From contig NZ_BAMS01000002.1 of NCBI RefSeq assembly GCF_000616095.1, forward strand, positions 672,452 through 736,451: a stretch of DNA of 64,000 nt, given 5' to 3'. Under the pieces are notes generated by a model, which was given only the letters and a program-made list of their open reading frames with translations, was not told where the DNA came from and did not search any database. The translations under genes were made by a program, and so were the position numbers. Positions 15,475 through 23,292 of this stretch are shown here, piece by piece (the stretch's first letter is position 1; every line of letters begins with the position of its first letter). Source of the DNA: Sneathiella glossodoripedis JCM 23214. Lineage in GTDB: Bacteria; Pseudomonadota; Alphaproteobacteria; Sneathiellales; Sneathiellaceae.

Positions 15475-16210
15475 CGCTTTTGAAAAGTTCGGCATCAAGC
15501 ATCTATCAGCCAGCAGTTTAAACCTATACACCGCACAGCCTTCCTTATGGGTTGGTAAGTATCTTTTGAAGTGGAAAGATGAAGTCGGCGCGGGTGCATG
15601 GCGTGGATCAGCCGTAGAGGCCGGAATTAATCTGGCACTCTATGACTTTGAGGCTACCTTAGAGCAATGTCATTCAAAAGCTCTTGAACTCTTTGAAAAA
15701 GATGCAATGGGCGATTGTGACGAGAAGGTGGATAAAGAACGCGCATCCATTTTACCTATGCTTGAGCAGGCTATTCCTGTGTATAGAGAAGCTGGAAAAC
15801 CTGTTCGCACTCAAAAGAAAATACTGACATGGATTGATGGTGTTGATGTGCCTTTAATCGGCTTTGTTGACTATGAGTATACAACAAGCCTGAATGACTT
15901 GAAAACCACTCACAGGATACCGTCCAAGCCATCACCAGCCCATTGTGCGCAGGTGGCAATATATGAGAAGGCGACAGGAAAGAAACCGTCCCTCACCTAC
16001 GTATCAACTAAGAAAACCGCGACCTATGAAGTCGAAGATATTGAGGAGCACTGGCAGCAAGTTGTGAGGTCAGCAAAGGCTATTCAAACCCTGCTAACCA
16101 GAAGTGAAACAGGCCGTGAGGCGCTTGAAATATTCTCACCAGATTTTAGTAGTTTTTACTGGTCAGAGCAAACCAAGCAGAACGCTACGGAGGCACTAAT
16201 CTATGTCTGA
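15464..16210 (+). CDS. PD-(D/E)XK (RecB/Cas4-type) phage nuclease
   Basis: A 248-residue exonuclease-like protein. It carries LSASSLNLYTAQPSLWVGKY at the N-terminus, a GSAVEAGINLAL helix, then the catalytic core GFVDYEYTTS...DLKTTHRIPSKP and the following SPAHCAQVAIYEKATG, the motif II-III-Q order of RecB-type nucleases. I start it at ATG 15464, where GGAAAGGCGG precedes it. The longer frame contains the zinc-ribbon gene in another frame. Next to a putative annealing protein and SSB, it probably forms part of a phage recombination module. Confidence 0.75.
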   Translation: MMTNAFEKFGIKHLSASSLNLYTAQPSLWVGKYLLKWKDEVGAGAWRGSAVEAGINLALYDFEATLEQCHSKALELFEKDAMGDCDEKVDKERASILPMLEQAIPVYREAGKPVRTQKKILTWIDGVDVPLIGFVDYEYTTSLNDLKTTHRIPSKPSPAHCAQVAIYEKATGKKPSLTYVSTKKTATYEVEDIEEHWQQVVRSAKAIQTLLTRSETGREALEIFSPDFSSFYWSEQTKQNATEALIYV

Positions 16211-16853
16211 TATTGACCCAAAAGTAGGTGAAGCTCTTAGACAATGCGGCATCGGTCAAGAAGGCGCATGGAAGCATAAACAATCCGGTAAATGGATTGT
16301 AGCTCATTGGGCACTTGAAAGACTGTCTGCATTCAAAGGCATTACCTATGACGAGCCAAAATTCCTAGTCACGGAGAGAGACGCAGCAGCCGTTGTTGTA
16401 ACTGGACGGCTTGGCGATAAATCTGAATGGTCGGTTGGTGAGGCTGTTGTAGGGCTTAATTATGAGGTTAAAGGCAAACAGCCGGGCTACCCATATGCAA
16501 TGGCAGAAAAAAGAGCCAAGGACCGCGTAATTCTAAAGCTTATCGGCCTGCATGGTCATGCTTATTCAGAAGAGGAAGCGGATGACTTCAAACAAGAAAC
16601 CCCTGCAAAACAAGAGGAGCCTGCCACGAAAGAAAGCAATCCTTTTGCAGAGAAACAACCCTCACCTGCTGAGCAGAAATACAATGAAATCATAGCAGCA
16701 CTTAGTAAAGCCCAAACCCCTGAAAGGTTAAAACAACTAAAGCAGGCAGCAGAAAGGCACAAAGTGGCATTTCCAGAGGAAGCGCAATTAGATCTTGAAA
16801 AGCATTACGCTGAATGCCTGACAAAGCTAACAGAACAGAAGGAGGCAGCATGA
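16203..16853 (+). CDS. Putative single-strand annealing / recombination protein
   Basis: A 216-residue protein. Residues 1-110 look like a compact alpha/beta domain with PYAMAEKRAKDRVILKLIGL and HGHAYSEEEADDF, reminiscent of the AEKRAKxR helices of ERF- and Rad52-like phage recombinases. The C-terminal half is a Pro/Glu/Lys-rich linker plus a helical domain. It overlaps the nuclease gene by eight bases and is followed shortly by SSB, the typical nuclease-annealase-SSB set. I could not fix the family by eye, so the function is an inference from context and the helix motif. Confidence 0.5.
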   Translation: MSDIDPKVGEALRQCGIGQEGAWKHKQSGKWIVAHWALERLSAFKGITYDEPKFLVTERDAAAVVVTGRLGDKSEWSVGEAVVGLNYEVKGKQPGYPYAMAEKRAKDRVILKLIGLHGHAYSEEEADDFKQETPAKQEEPATKESNPFAEKQPSPAEQKYNEIIAALSKAQTPERLKQLKQAAERHKVAFPEEAQLDLEKHYAECLTKLTEQKEAA

Positions 16854-17041
16854 GCGAGAAGAATTTAATAGCTATGCGAGACGCAATTTTAGCGATGACG
16901 TTTCGGGAAATGGTCCGTTTATCTGAAAGTCTGCAATTGTTAATTATCAATGAAGGCGGGGCAATGGTTGATGAAAACAAACTGTCAACCGCTCTTATAA
17001 CGTGGGCAGAAAACGTTGAATTGGAAGAGGAGGCAGCATAA
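16850..17041 (+). CDS. Small hypothetical phage protein
   Basis: A 63-residue helical protein (FREMVRLSESLQLLIINEGG) between the recombination gene and SSB, overlapping the upstream stop by four bases with GGAGG in front. The ATG at 16850 is preferred to an earlier in-frame start lacking such a site. Function unknown. Confidence 0.5.
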   Translation: MSEKNLIAMRDAILAMTFREMVRLSESLQLLIINEGGAMVDENKLSTALITWAENVELEEEAA

Positions 17042-17496
17042 TGGCAGGATCAATCAATAAGGTAATTTTGGTAGGAAACCTTTGCGCCGATGTAGAGCGA
17101 AGAACCATGCAAAATGGTAAGCCTGTATGCAACTTACGGGTAGCTACTTCTGAAAGCTGGAAAGACAAAGACACAGGAGAGCGTAAAGAGCGCCCAGAGT
17201 TTCACCGCGTCGTAATTTTCAGTGAAGGTCTTTGCCGGGTTGCAGAGGCGTATCTGAAAAAAGGCTCAAAAGTTTATCTCGAAGGCCAAATTCAGACAAG
17301 AACGTACGAGCAAGAAGGCCTCACCAAATACGCAACCGAGATTGTGCTGCAGGGCTTTAATGCAAATCTCACGCTATTGGATAGCCCTAACTCAGGCAGA
17401 ACGTATGACGGAAACGATAGTGGTGAGCCGGCTGGTGGTTTTGGTGGCGGTGGCTTCGGGGACGACATCCCTTTTGCTCCAGTCAAACTCATTTAG
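17041..17496 (+). CDS. ssb: Phage single-stranded DNA-binding protein
   Basis: A 151-residue OB-fold protein. It shows SINKVILVGNLCADVERRTM, the VATSESWKDKDTGE strand-loop, EFHRVVIFSEGLCRVAEAYL and GSKVYLEGQIQTRTYE, all standard for bacterial SSB. The glycine-rich tail ends DDIPFAPVKLI, so the usual terminal acidic tip DDIPF is followed by six extra residues, which may alter docking of partner proteins. It completes the nuclease-annealase-SSB module. Two hairpins (CCTC-CCTA-GAGG and GACGGGC...GCCCGTC) follow between 17506 and 17560. Confidence 0.93.
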   Translation: MAGSINKVILVGNLCADVERRTMQNGKPVCNLRVATSESWKDKDTGERKERPEFHRVVIFSEGLCRVAEAYLKKGSKVYLEGQIQTRTYEQEGLTKYATEIVLQGFNANLTLLDSPNSGRTYDGNDSGEPAGGFGGGGFGDDIPFAPVKLI

Positions 17497-17579
17497 GTAA
17501 TTCTCTAACCTCCCTAGAGGGTTCTGACGGGCGGCCCTCGCTTCTCCCCATTAGCCCGTCACTTTGAAAGGATGTGGAT

Positions 17580-17912
17580 ATGAATTTTGAAAAATTAACA
17601 CCAATAGAGGGTGGTTCTGGAGGCTGCTTATATTGTGGTTATCAGCACGAGATTTTGCCTTTGGATAAAGGTGGCGTCATAGCGGTCGGATTTGGGAGCG
17701 CGACTCTTACTAAAAATAACCAAACCGTCTACTGCGAAACAGAAGTAACTGAAGAGAACTTTATGACTTTTCAAGAAGCAGAAGAAATAGCCTCAAATGA
17801 GCCAGAAAACGACTGGAGAATTCATCTTATTGCACCGCTCAGTGAGCGTCATTATCAGCGACAAGGTGAAGGGCATTGGGTGCTTTATGAAAAAGGTATG
17901 GGGTTTGCTTAA
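17580..17912 (+). CDS. Hypothetical phage protein
   Basis: A 110-residue protein with an N-terminal CLYCGYQH pair. It is acidic and ends WVLYEKGMGFA. I chose the ATG at 17580, with GAAAGGA eight bases upstream, over the GTG two codons earlier. No family recognised. Confidence 0.55.
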   Translation: MNFEKLTPIEGGSGGCLYCGYQHEILPLDKGGVIAVGFGSATLTKNNQTVYCETEVTEENFMTFQEAEEIASNEPENDWRIHLIAPLSERHYQRQGEGHWVLYEKGMGFA

Positions 17913-17986
17913 CACCACACCTGTAGAGGCTGGAACGAGTGGATTAAATGACATTACCCACGGATGAAAACGGTTCAGTCTCTTCA

Positions 17987-18099
17987 AGTGCGGCGGCGCT
18001 GAAAGCAGAAGCGCATTAAAAAGCGACTAGCCAACCCGCGTAAGGCTTTGATAGCAGCGGCGGGGTCTCGCATAGCCGGGGTAGCGTCCGGCCCGCACT
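17987..18099 (+). other. GC-rich structured non-coding stretch, candidate RNA
   Basis: AGTGCGG (17987) pairs with CCGCACT (18093), closing about 100 bases that contain GCGCT/AGCGC and several G/C-rich segments (GGCGGGG, GCCGGGG, GTCCGGCCC), clearly richer in GC than the neighbouring genes. No convincing coding frame covers it on either strand. It lies in the 272-base gap between two small genes. It could be a cis element, a small RNA or an origin structure. Confidence 0.35.
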
Positions 18100-18184
18100 A
18101 CAGACAAGTTGAGCAATCAACGCGCTTAGCGGTTTTCTGTTATCCGCTGTCTGGAAAAACCGAACTTGAAACAGGAGAACTTAA

Positions 18185-18376
18185 ATGCTGCACATGCTGA
18201 TAACAATGGAGATACACGAGGTTATAAAACTGGAAGTTCCAGAAGAAGTAAACGGCTTCAATAAAATAACCCGTGTTCCTAACGGCTGGATATACAGCAC
18301 GAATAGCTATGGCGTCTTTGTTCCTTTTAATAGTGAATGTAACATGGAGCGGCGTAAAGATGCTCTTCAAGGCTAA
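18185..18376 (+). CDS. Small hypothetical phage protein
   Basis: A 63-residue beta-rich protein (EIHEVIKLEVPEEVNGF), with CAGGAGA eight bases before the ATG. Its last codons overlap the start of the HNH/Ref-like gene. No family recognised. Confidence 0.5.
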   Translation: MLHMLITMEIHEVIKLEVPEEVNGFNKITRVPNGWIYSTNSYGVFVPFNSECNMERRKDALQG

Positions 18377-18746
18377 GAAGAAAAAGCCAAAAATTGATAA
18401 AAGCCAGTTGGCTATAGGGCTACCCAAAAAGTTTGGGATAATAGACAAGACTAAGCTCTTTGTTGATTGCGTCGTTCGCTTTAGAGACCCGGCATACCTA
18501 AAGAGCTTTAAAGGTGCAGCCTGCTTTGCATGCGGGATTATCGATGGGACTATAATAGCAGCCCACATACGCCCCGGCTGGTACGCAAGAAGCAAGCCGC
18601 ACGATTTTTGGACGATTCCACTTTGTAGCCGCTGCCATGCAATTGAAGGCAAAAACCCTACAAAATTTTATGCCGCTTTAGGCTACACGATTAAGCAGAT
18701 CAAACGGATTGCATACAGTCGTTATAGGAGTTGGTTAAGTGGCTAA
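18360..18746 (+). CDS. HNH/Ref-like zinc-binding phage nuclease
   Basis: A 128-residue basic protein. A lysine-rich start is followed by CFACGIIDGTIIAAHIRPGW and TIPLCSRCHAIEGKNP: two CxxC pairs around an AHI motif, as in Ref-type RecA-dependent nucleases, DUF968 proteins and other HNH relatives of phage recombination regions. I chose ATG 18360, since the earlier in-frame start lies inside the upstream gene. A DNA-cutting role in recombination is likely from family resemblance; the exact family is not settled. Confidence 0.65.
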   Translation: MLFKAKKKKPKIDKSQLAIGLPKKFGIIDKTKLFVDCVVRFRDPAYLKSFKGAACFACGIIDGTIIAAHIRPGWYARSKPHDFWTIPLCSRCHAIEGKNPTKFYAALGYTIKQIKRIAYSRYRSWLSG

Positions 18747-19158
18747 GATTTTTCTAAAAAAAGACCTCGGCATACTACGCCCTGCTGACAGCATAGCAGA
18801 AGAATATATCCAGGGTATTGGTTTTGGGAAGCTTCTTGAATGCGCCATAACACAGCCCCGAAACATTAAACACCACAGAAGATACTGGTCAATGGTGGGC
18901 CTGATTTTCAAGAACCAGAGATATTTCCAGACGAAAGAAGATCTACATAACGCCATCAAAATCAAAACTGGATATAGCACTGTATATCAGTTCAAAGACG
19001 GCACTTACTGGCATAGCCCCGGTTCAATTAAATTCAGGAGCATGGATCAAGTCGCTTTTGAGATTTTTGAAAACAAAGCGGTCAACTTTATCACATCAGA
19101 AGTAGTTCCGGGCCTATCGAGTGAATTACTTAAAGCAGAATTGGAGGGCTATTTATGA
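18739..19158 (+). CDS. DUF1367 phage protein
   Basis: A 139-residue protein matching the DUF1367 pattern: GFGKLLECAITQPRNIKHHR, RYWSMVGLIFKNQRYFQTKE and LHNAIKIKTGYSTVYQF. Members are found beside Nin-region and recombination genes of lambdoid phages; the function is not known. Translation starts at GTG 18739, overlapping the upstream stop, with TAGGAG in front. Confidence 0.75.
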   Translation: MAKIFLKKDLGILRPADSIAEEYIQGIGFGKLLECAITQPRNIKHHRRYWSMVGLIFKNQRYFQTKEDLHNAIKIKTGYSTVYQFKDGTYWHSPGSIKFRSMDQVAFEIFENKAVNFITSEVVPGLSSELLKAELEGYL

Positions 19159-19373
19159 ATAGGAAATTCAGAGAAGGGCTTCAACGCCAAGCCGAAATCG
19201 CCAACATGACTAACGACCAAAAGGGCTTTTATCTTTTGAATGCTGTCAGGCAATTATCATTTCAAGGCGGCGACCCAGAAGAAGAACTTATTTGGATGCT
19301 GGTGGATCGGGGCGGCATTTTGCAAGGCATACTTGCGGCGGCTCAACTAGAAAATGAAGGCACTTTACAATGA
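19155..19373 (+). CDS. Small hypothetical phage protein
   Basis: A 72-residue helical protein (YLLNAVRQLSFQGGDPEEEL), overlapping the DUF1367 gene and the next gene by four bases each. No family recognised. Confidence 0.5.
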   Translation: MNRKFREGLQRQAEIANMTNDQKGFYLLNAVRQLSFQGGDPEEELIWMLVDRGGILQGILAAAQLENEGTLQ

Positions 19374-19717
19374 GTGACATACACCCAAAGCAATTAGAGA
19401 ATGTGAAGGCGGATATTCTGGCAGTGCTTGAGAATGGGCCAGAGGTAACGAAAGGGAACTTCACGGAGCGACTCGAGGCGGTTGCAGAGGCAGCCACTCG
19501 GGCTGCGTTTAGGGTGCTGCCGATTGAGGATGCACCGAAGGATGGAACTAAAGTTCTGGCTTTTCAAAAAGGTAACGAGAATGCTCGAAACTTTAACGCT
19601 CGCATTGATACGTTTAGAACGGATACGTTTGTGGCAAACAGAGGCGTTTGGTGGAGGGAACTTCCAGAAGCACCTTATGCTGGTTTTATCCCAATACCAA
19701 CACAGGAGAGTGAGTGA
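19370..19717 (+). CDS. DUF551-like phage protein
   Basis: A 115-residue protein. The second half (LPIEDAPKDGTKVLAFQKGN, then WWRELPEAPYAGFIPIPTQE) follows the common phage pattern of a short DG-strand-W-P-P domain resembling DUF551. The first half is helical. Function unknown. Confidence 0.55.
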   Translation: MSDIHPKQLENVKADILAVLENGPEVTKGNFTERLEAVAEAATRAAFRVLPIEDAPKDGTKVLAFQKGNENARNFNARIDTFRTDTFVANRGVWWRELPEAPYAGFIPIPTQESE

Positions 19718-19950
19718 TGGGTGACTGTGTGCAGTTTTTAATGGATTCCGTTGAGTACGCCAAGGATTCTGAGCAGGTTCAAGCCCTCCAGCAAGAAAAC
19801 GCTCAGCTAAGAGCATTCTTGTTTACACTGTTCAAAAGAAGCCATCTTCACTGTCAAAAAGGCACAGACAGCTTCCTAATGAAACAGGCACATTTTGATA
19901 ATTGTATGGATATTGAGATGATTTTAAAAGGTGGTGGTGATGACGACTAA
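19717..19950 (+). CDS. Small hypothetical phage protein
   Basis: A 77-residue protein with a leucine-zipper-like stretch (QVQALQQENAQLRAFLFTLF) and four cysteines. The ATG overlaps the previous stop (TGATG). No family recognised. Confidence 0.45.
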   Translation: MGDCVQFLMDSVEYAKDSEQVQALQQENAQLRAFLFTLFKRSHLHCQKGTDSFLMKQAHFDNCMDIEMILKGGGDDD

Positions 19951-20134
19951 AGTTTTTCTTAAAGGTGAAGCGGGAGAGGTTGAGGTATCCGATTGCAAGG
20001 ATTTTTCAGGTGACCTTGGCGCTGATAGTCCCAAAAAATTAGTTGACGAAGCTATAAGAGCTTACAAGGCGCTCCAGCCGCAGCCAGATTATGAAGTAAC
20101 TTACACCCCAGAGGAATCATGGATAAAAAGATAA
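19940..20134 (+). CDS. Small hypothetical phage protein
   Basis: A 64-residue protein (MTTKVFLKGEAGEVEVSDCK). The ATG is preceded in frame by three GTG codons and by AAAAGGTGG, so the true start could be up to three codons earlier. It overlaps both neighbours. Confidence 0.45.
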   Translation: MTTKVFLKGEAGEVEVSDCKDFSGDLGADSPKKLVDEAIRAYKALQPQPDYEVTYTPEESWIKR

Positions 20135-20355
20135 AAGCCTATCTGGATAGCTTGCATCCATCAGAGTTGAAATTTTGTTCAGCAATAGATTGCTGGTGTA
20201 CAGGCTGTATCAGAAACAGAGAAGTAACCCCCCAAGACCTTACTGATTACATGAGAGAACGCGGGTTGCAGATGGAAGTGCAAGGGCCTGATGTGTCGCA
20301 AGAGGCCCAAGCGGTAATATCAGAGAAACTATGGAAAAAGAAGAAAGGAGAGTAG
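20119..20355 (+). CDS. Small cysteine-containing phage protein
   Basis: A 78-residue protein with CSAIDCWCTGC: four cysteines within eleven residues, a possible metal site, followed by a charged helical tail ending in a lysine run. GAGGAATC precedes its ATG inside the upstream gene. No family recognised. Confidence 0.5.
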   Translation: MDKKIKAYLDSLHPSELKFCSAIDCWCTGCIRNREVTPQDLTDYMRERGLQMEVQGPDVSQEAQAVISEKLWKKKKGE

Positions 20356-20565
20356 ATGGACACCCTAAAAGCACTCAACAAAATGGAAACCAAGCTTAGC
20401 GGCTATCAAACCACCTTGAGGCAAGCAGCCGAAGAGATTAAGCAGCTTCGCGAACTTCTGGGTGAGGCGGTTGAAATTGTCTCCGAGGATGACCCAAACA
20501 GAGACCATCCAACATACTCTAATGTCATTAGGAGAGCTGAATTACTTCTCAAGAGGAAGTTTTAG
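20356..20565 (+). CDS. Small coiled-coil phage protein
   Basis: A 69-residue protein, mostly one helix (LRQAAEEIKQLRELLGEAVE), starting immediately after the previous stop with AAAGGAGAG in front. No family recognised. Confidence 0.5.
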   Translation: MDTLKALNKMETKLSGYQTTLRQAAEEIKQLRELLGEAVEIVSEDDPNRDHPTYSNVIRRAELLLKRKF

Positions 20566-20577
20566 AAAGGAGAGTAG

Positions 20578-20889
20578 ATGAAAGCACGTATCGAGCCGCG
20601 AGGCTTGCCTATTGAATTAGCTGCCCAATATGTCGGATTATCACTTTCGACATTCTCTGCAGAGGTAAAGAAAGGGCTAGCACCAGAACCGACATGGTTG
20701 ACCAAAAACCGCAAGGTGTGGTTGCGTGAAAAGCTGGATGATTACTTAGACCGTAAAGATAAGGGTATGGAGGTATCTGAAACATGGTCAGACAGGATAG
20801 CAAAACTTCGCTCAAATACATCTGGCGCCCAAAAGCAAAAGGCAAGCAATACACATACTACCGCAGGGACAAGCAAACGATCCGTATAG
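20578..20889 (+). CDS. Excisionase / AlpA-like HTH protein
   Basis: A 103-residue protein. Residues 8-62 form a winged helix of the excisionase type (IELAAQYVGLSLSTFSAEVK, then RKVWLREKLDDYLDRK). It directly precedes and overlaps the integrase gene by 106 bases, the common xis-int order. It probably bends attachment-site DNA to steer integrase toward excision. AAAGGAGAG stands before the ATG. The Ser/Thr-rich tail of about 35 residues lies in the overlap and may be dispensable. Confidence 0.75.
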   Translation: MKARIEPRGLPIELAAQYVGLSLSTFSAEVKKGLAPEPTWLTKNRKVWLREKLDDYLDRKDKGMEVSETWSDRIAKLRSNTSGAQKQKASNTHTTAGTSKRSV

Positions 20890-21821
20890 AAGGTGAGTTT
20901 ATGTCATATGAATTCCTGTGTAACTATCAGGATATTCACGCCACATTTGAAGATCCAGGCAAAGCACCCGCAGCCAAAGGCACTTGGGCAAAACTGATAG
21001 AGCAGTATAAAGAATCCCGTTATTTCGAAAATCTGTCTGAGCAGTCCAAAAGCAGTTACCGAACATATCTCTCTTTGCTTGAAGAATATTTTGGCGACAT
21101 CCCTGTCGCGCTCCTGACAACACCTGAAGTCTATGACCTCCAAGAAGCCCTTCAGGATACACCCCGCAAAGCAGATTATGTTATTTCAGTATTGAGCCGC
21201 CTCATTACATACGGAATAAAAAAGGGATACAGAAACGATAACCCTGCCCTAAAGGTTGAGAAGATCAGCAAGCCGGAAGGCCACCGCCCTTGGGAAGATT
21301 TTGAAATCACCGCATTCAGAAAGAAATGGAAGCCTGATACGGTTGAGAGAATCGCCTTTGAGCTCCTATTATCCACCGGACAACGCGGCGGCGATGTTAT
21401 AAAGATGACCCGCCAGTTTTACCGTAAAGGCTGGATAAAGGTTAGGCAGGAAAAGACAGACGAGCTTGTAGATATCCCCGCGGCAAAAGCCCTAGCAGAC
21501 ATCCTTGACCCTTGGCTGGAAAATCACCCCCACATGATGCTGATAACAAACAGCAGAGGTGCACAATTCAAGAAACGTAACTTCCAAAAAATCATGAGGG
21601 ACGCATATAAGGAGTGCGGATTTGGTCTGGATGTAACCACACACGGCCTCAGATACACCGCAGCTACTATCCTCCATGAATTGGGTCTGGATTGGGAAGT
21701 TATCGCCTCAATTACAGGCCACTCAACCATGCAGATGGTGAAGAAATACACCCGTAAAAAACGACTCGCTGCAAGGGCAATTGCCAAGCTTGACGAGAAC
21801 CAAATAGGAACCAAACTGTAA
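20784..21821 (+). CDS. int: Tyrosine-family phage integrase
   Basis: A 345-residue site-specific recombinase. A SAM-like core-binding domain spans about 70-160, and the catalytic domain follows: first arginine in STGQRGGDVIKM, lysine in VRQEKTDELVDI, HxxR in THGLRYTAATIL, the second histidine in ITGHSTMQMV, and the nucleophile tyrosine in KKYTRKKRL. All key residues are present, so it should be active. It is the last gene before tRNA-His, so the tRNA 3' end is the probable attachment site. The true start may be slightly internal, given the overlap with the excisionase gene. Confidence 0.95.
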   Translation: MVRQDSKTSLKYIWRPKAKGKQYTYYRRDKQTIRIEGEFMSYEFLCNYQDIHATFEDPGKAPAAKGTWAKLIEQYKESRYFENLSEQSKSSYRTYLSLLEEYFGDIPVALLTTPEVYDLQEALQDTPRKADYVISVLSRLITYGIKKGYRNDNPALKVEKISKPEGHRPWEDFEITAFRKKWKPDTVERIAFELLLSTGQRGGDVIKMTRQFYRKGWIKVRQEKTDELVDIPAAKALADILDPWLENHPHMMLITNSRGAQFKKRNFQKIMRDAYKECGFGLDVTTHGLRYTAATILHELGLDWEVIASITGHSTMQMVKKYTRKKRLAARAIAKLDENQIGTKL

Positions 21822-21860
21822 AACCGCTTTCGAAAAAGTGTAAAACCGGATTTTTCGGAA

Positions 21861-21900
21861 AAAACAAAACCCCCGAAATTACTATGAATTTCAAGGGGTT
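21861..21900 (-). terminator. Terminator of tRNA-His
   Basis: On the minus strand AACCCCTTGAAATT, a short loop, AATTTCGGGGG and TTTTGTTTT form a strong stem and T-rich tail just after tRNA-His. It also lies 40 bases after the integrase stop and could act for that gene, though the T tract favours the minus strand. It may be phage or host DNA, depending on the attachment core. Confidence 0.7.
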
Positions 21901-21903
21901 GTA

Positions 21904-21981
21904 TGGGGCGAATGACCGGGATCGAACCGGCGACCTCCTGAGTCACAGTCAGGCGCTCTAACCAACTGAGCTACATTCGCC
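21904..21981 (-). tRNA. tRNA-His (GTG)
   Basis: A complete cloverleaf read on the minus strand. The acceptor GCGAATG pairs with CATTCGC, there is an extra 5' G (position -1) as expected for tRNA-His, the anticodon stem CCTGA/TCAGG encloses loop CTGTGAC with anticodon GTG, the T loop is TTCGATC, and CCA is encoded. Its 3' end abuts the prophage. Confidence 0.97.
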
Positions 21982-22035
21982 ATAAATGAGGCGCCCTATT
22001 TAGCCCCCATCCGCTGGTGGGTCAAGGCGATTTCT

Positions 22036-23216
22036 TCAATTTGCTTTAAAAAATTGATCCAGCCTTTCAATCGCTTCGCTCAAGACTTCCTCTCGCTTGC
22101 AAAAACAAAAGCGCACAAAATTGGTTTTCGCCCCCTCTGATGCGTAAAATGCGCTGACCGGAACTGCCGCAACACCAGCTTCGGTCGTGATCTTCTTGCA
22201 AAATTCTTCGTCAGTTCCCTCAAAGCCAATAGAATTGATATCAGCATTGATAAAATAGGTGCCGTCGCAATCTGCTGTCTCGAACCCGATGGATTGCAGG
22301 CATTTTTGATAAAGTCCCGCTTATGTTGCATGCTGTCTTTTAAATTCTGATAAAATTCATCATCCTTACCAAGCCCGAAAGCAACAGCGTTCTGAAGTGC
22401 CGGCGGTGTCGTAAAGGTAACGAACTGGTGCGCTTTGGCAATTTTGGCTATCAACTCCTCAGCCCCGGTCACGTAACCTACTTTCCAGCCTGTCAGGGAA
22501 AAGGTTTTACCGGCGGATCCAATACGCACGGTGCGATCTCCCATTCCCGGTAATGTGGCGAGAGGAATATGCCGGTTCAAACCGAAAACAATATGCTCAT
22601 AGACCTCATCACAGACTGCATAGGCGTCATATTTCTGAACATATTCAGCGAGCAATTCCAACTCTGATAGTGTGAAAACCTTTCCAGTCGGGTTCATCGG
22701 ATTGTTCAGAAGAACCAGTTTGGTTTTTTCTGAAAAAGCAGCATCGAGCCTGTCTTTTTGCAGCCCCCAGTGAGGCGGGTCCAGCCGGACTGATTTGACA
22801 ATCCCTCCCGCCCTTAGGACCAGCGGCAGGTAACAGTCATATAAAGGCTCCAGCAGGACAACTTCATCCCCCGGATTTATCAACGCCATCAGACAGTCAT
22901 TAAGAGCCTCAGTAGCACCAGACGTGACCAATACACCACTGTCGGGCTCAACAGCAATTCCATAGAAACGATGATTTGCATCCGTTACAGCCTGGCGGAG
23001 CTCTGCTGTTCCCATCATCGGAGGATACTGGTTAGGACCGTCCATCAAACCTTTTGCTGCCATCGCACGTATATCTTCGGGCCCATCTTCATCGGGAAAG
23101 CCCTGACCCAGATTTATTGCTTTATGCTGTATGGCAAGCTTGGACATGACTTCAAAAACAGTCGTTCCAAAACCCGATAACACGTCATTTGATTGCTTCA
23201 CCATTGCCTGTCCCAA
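22036..23216 (-). CDS. Class I/II PLP aminotransferase, frameshifted
   Basis: A fold-type I transaminase of the methionine / kynurenine / DapC-like group. It shows INLGQGFPDEDGPEDI, the PMMGTAELRQAV substrate loop, NNPMNPTGKVF, AVCDEVYEHIVF, and the PLP lysine in IGSAGKTFSLTGWKVGY. The frame turns senseless after MQHKRDF. Restoring one T near 22312 continues it as YQKCLQSIGFETADCDGTYF to NFVRFCFCKREEVLSEAI and a stop at 22036, a normal C-terminus including the conserved arginine. It is divergent from a second aminotransferase gene. Substrate not determined. Confidence 0.88.
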
Positions 23217-23292
23217 TCTTTCCTTGCAGTCAATCTGCTAACAGGCATATCTTCACATTCAAATTGAAGCAAGCAATTAGGATAAGGATGAA

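Larger units (their letters stand above)
1..21903. mobile_element. Prophage, right-hand part (left end outside window)
   Basis: The span holds terminase, portal, tail spike, a CI/Cro-type switch, recombination genes, SSB, excisionase and a tyrosine integrase, a standard temperate tailed-phage set. The integrase gene is the last gene before tRNA-His, whose 3' end faces the prophage, the usual arrangement when a tyrosine integrase uses a tRNA 3' end as attachment site. The portal gene is cut at base 1, so head morphogenesis, lysis and the other attachment site lie further left. I cannot define the repeat core because only one end is visible. A Sf6-like small terminase, a P22-type portal and a beta-helix tail spike suggest a podovirus-like particle. 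Confidence 0.93.

Noticed and set aside
18140-18652. A 170-codon minus-strand frame opposite two small phage genes.
   Set aside because: The opposite strand encodes clear CxxC and AHI nuclease motifs in a coupled operon; this frame has none.
22036-23216. Treating the broken aminotransferase and other split genes as pseudogenes made by phage insertion.
   Set aside because: The same kind of single-base loss occurs in unrelated core genes far from the prophage, so a sequence-quality cause is more likely.
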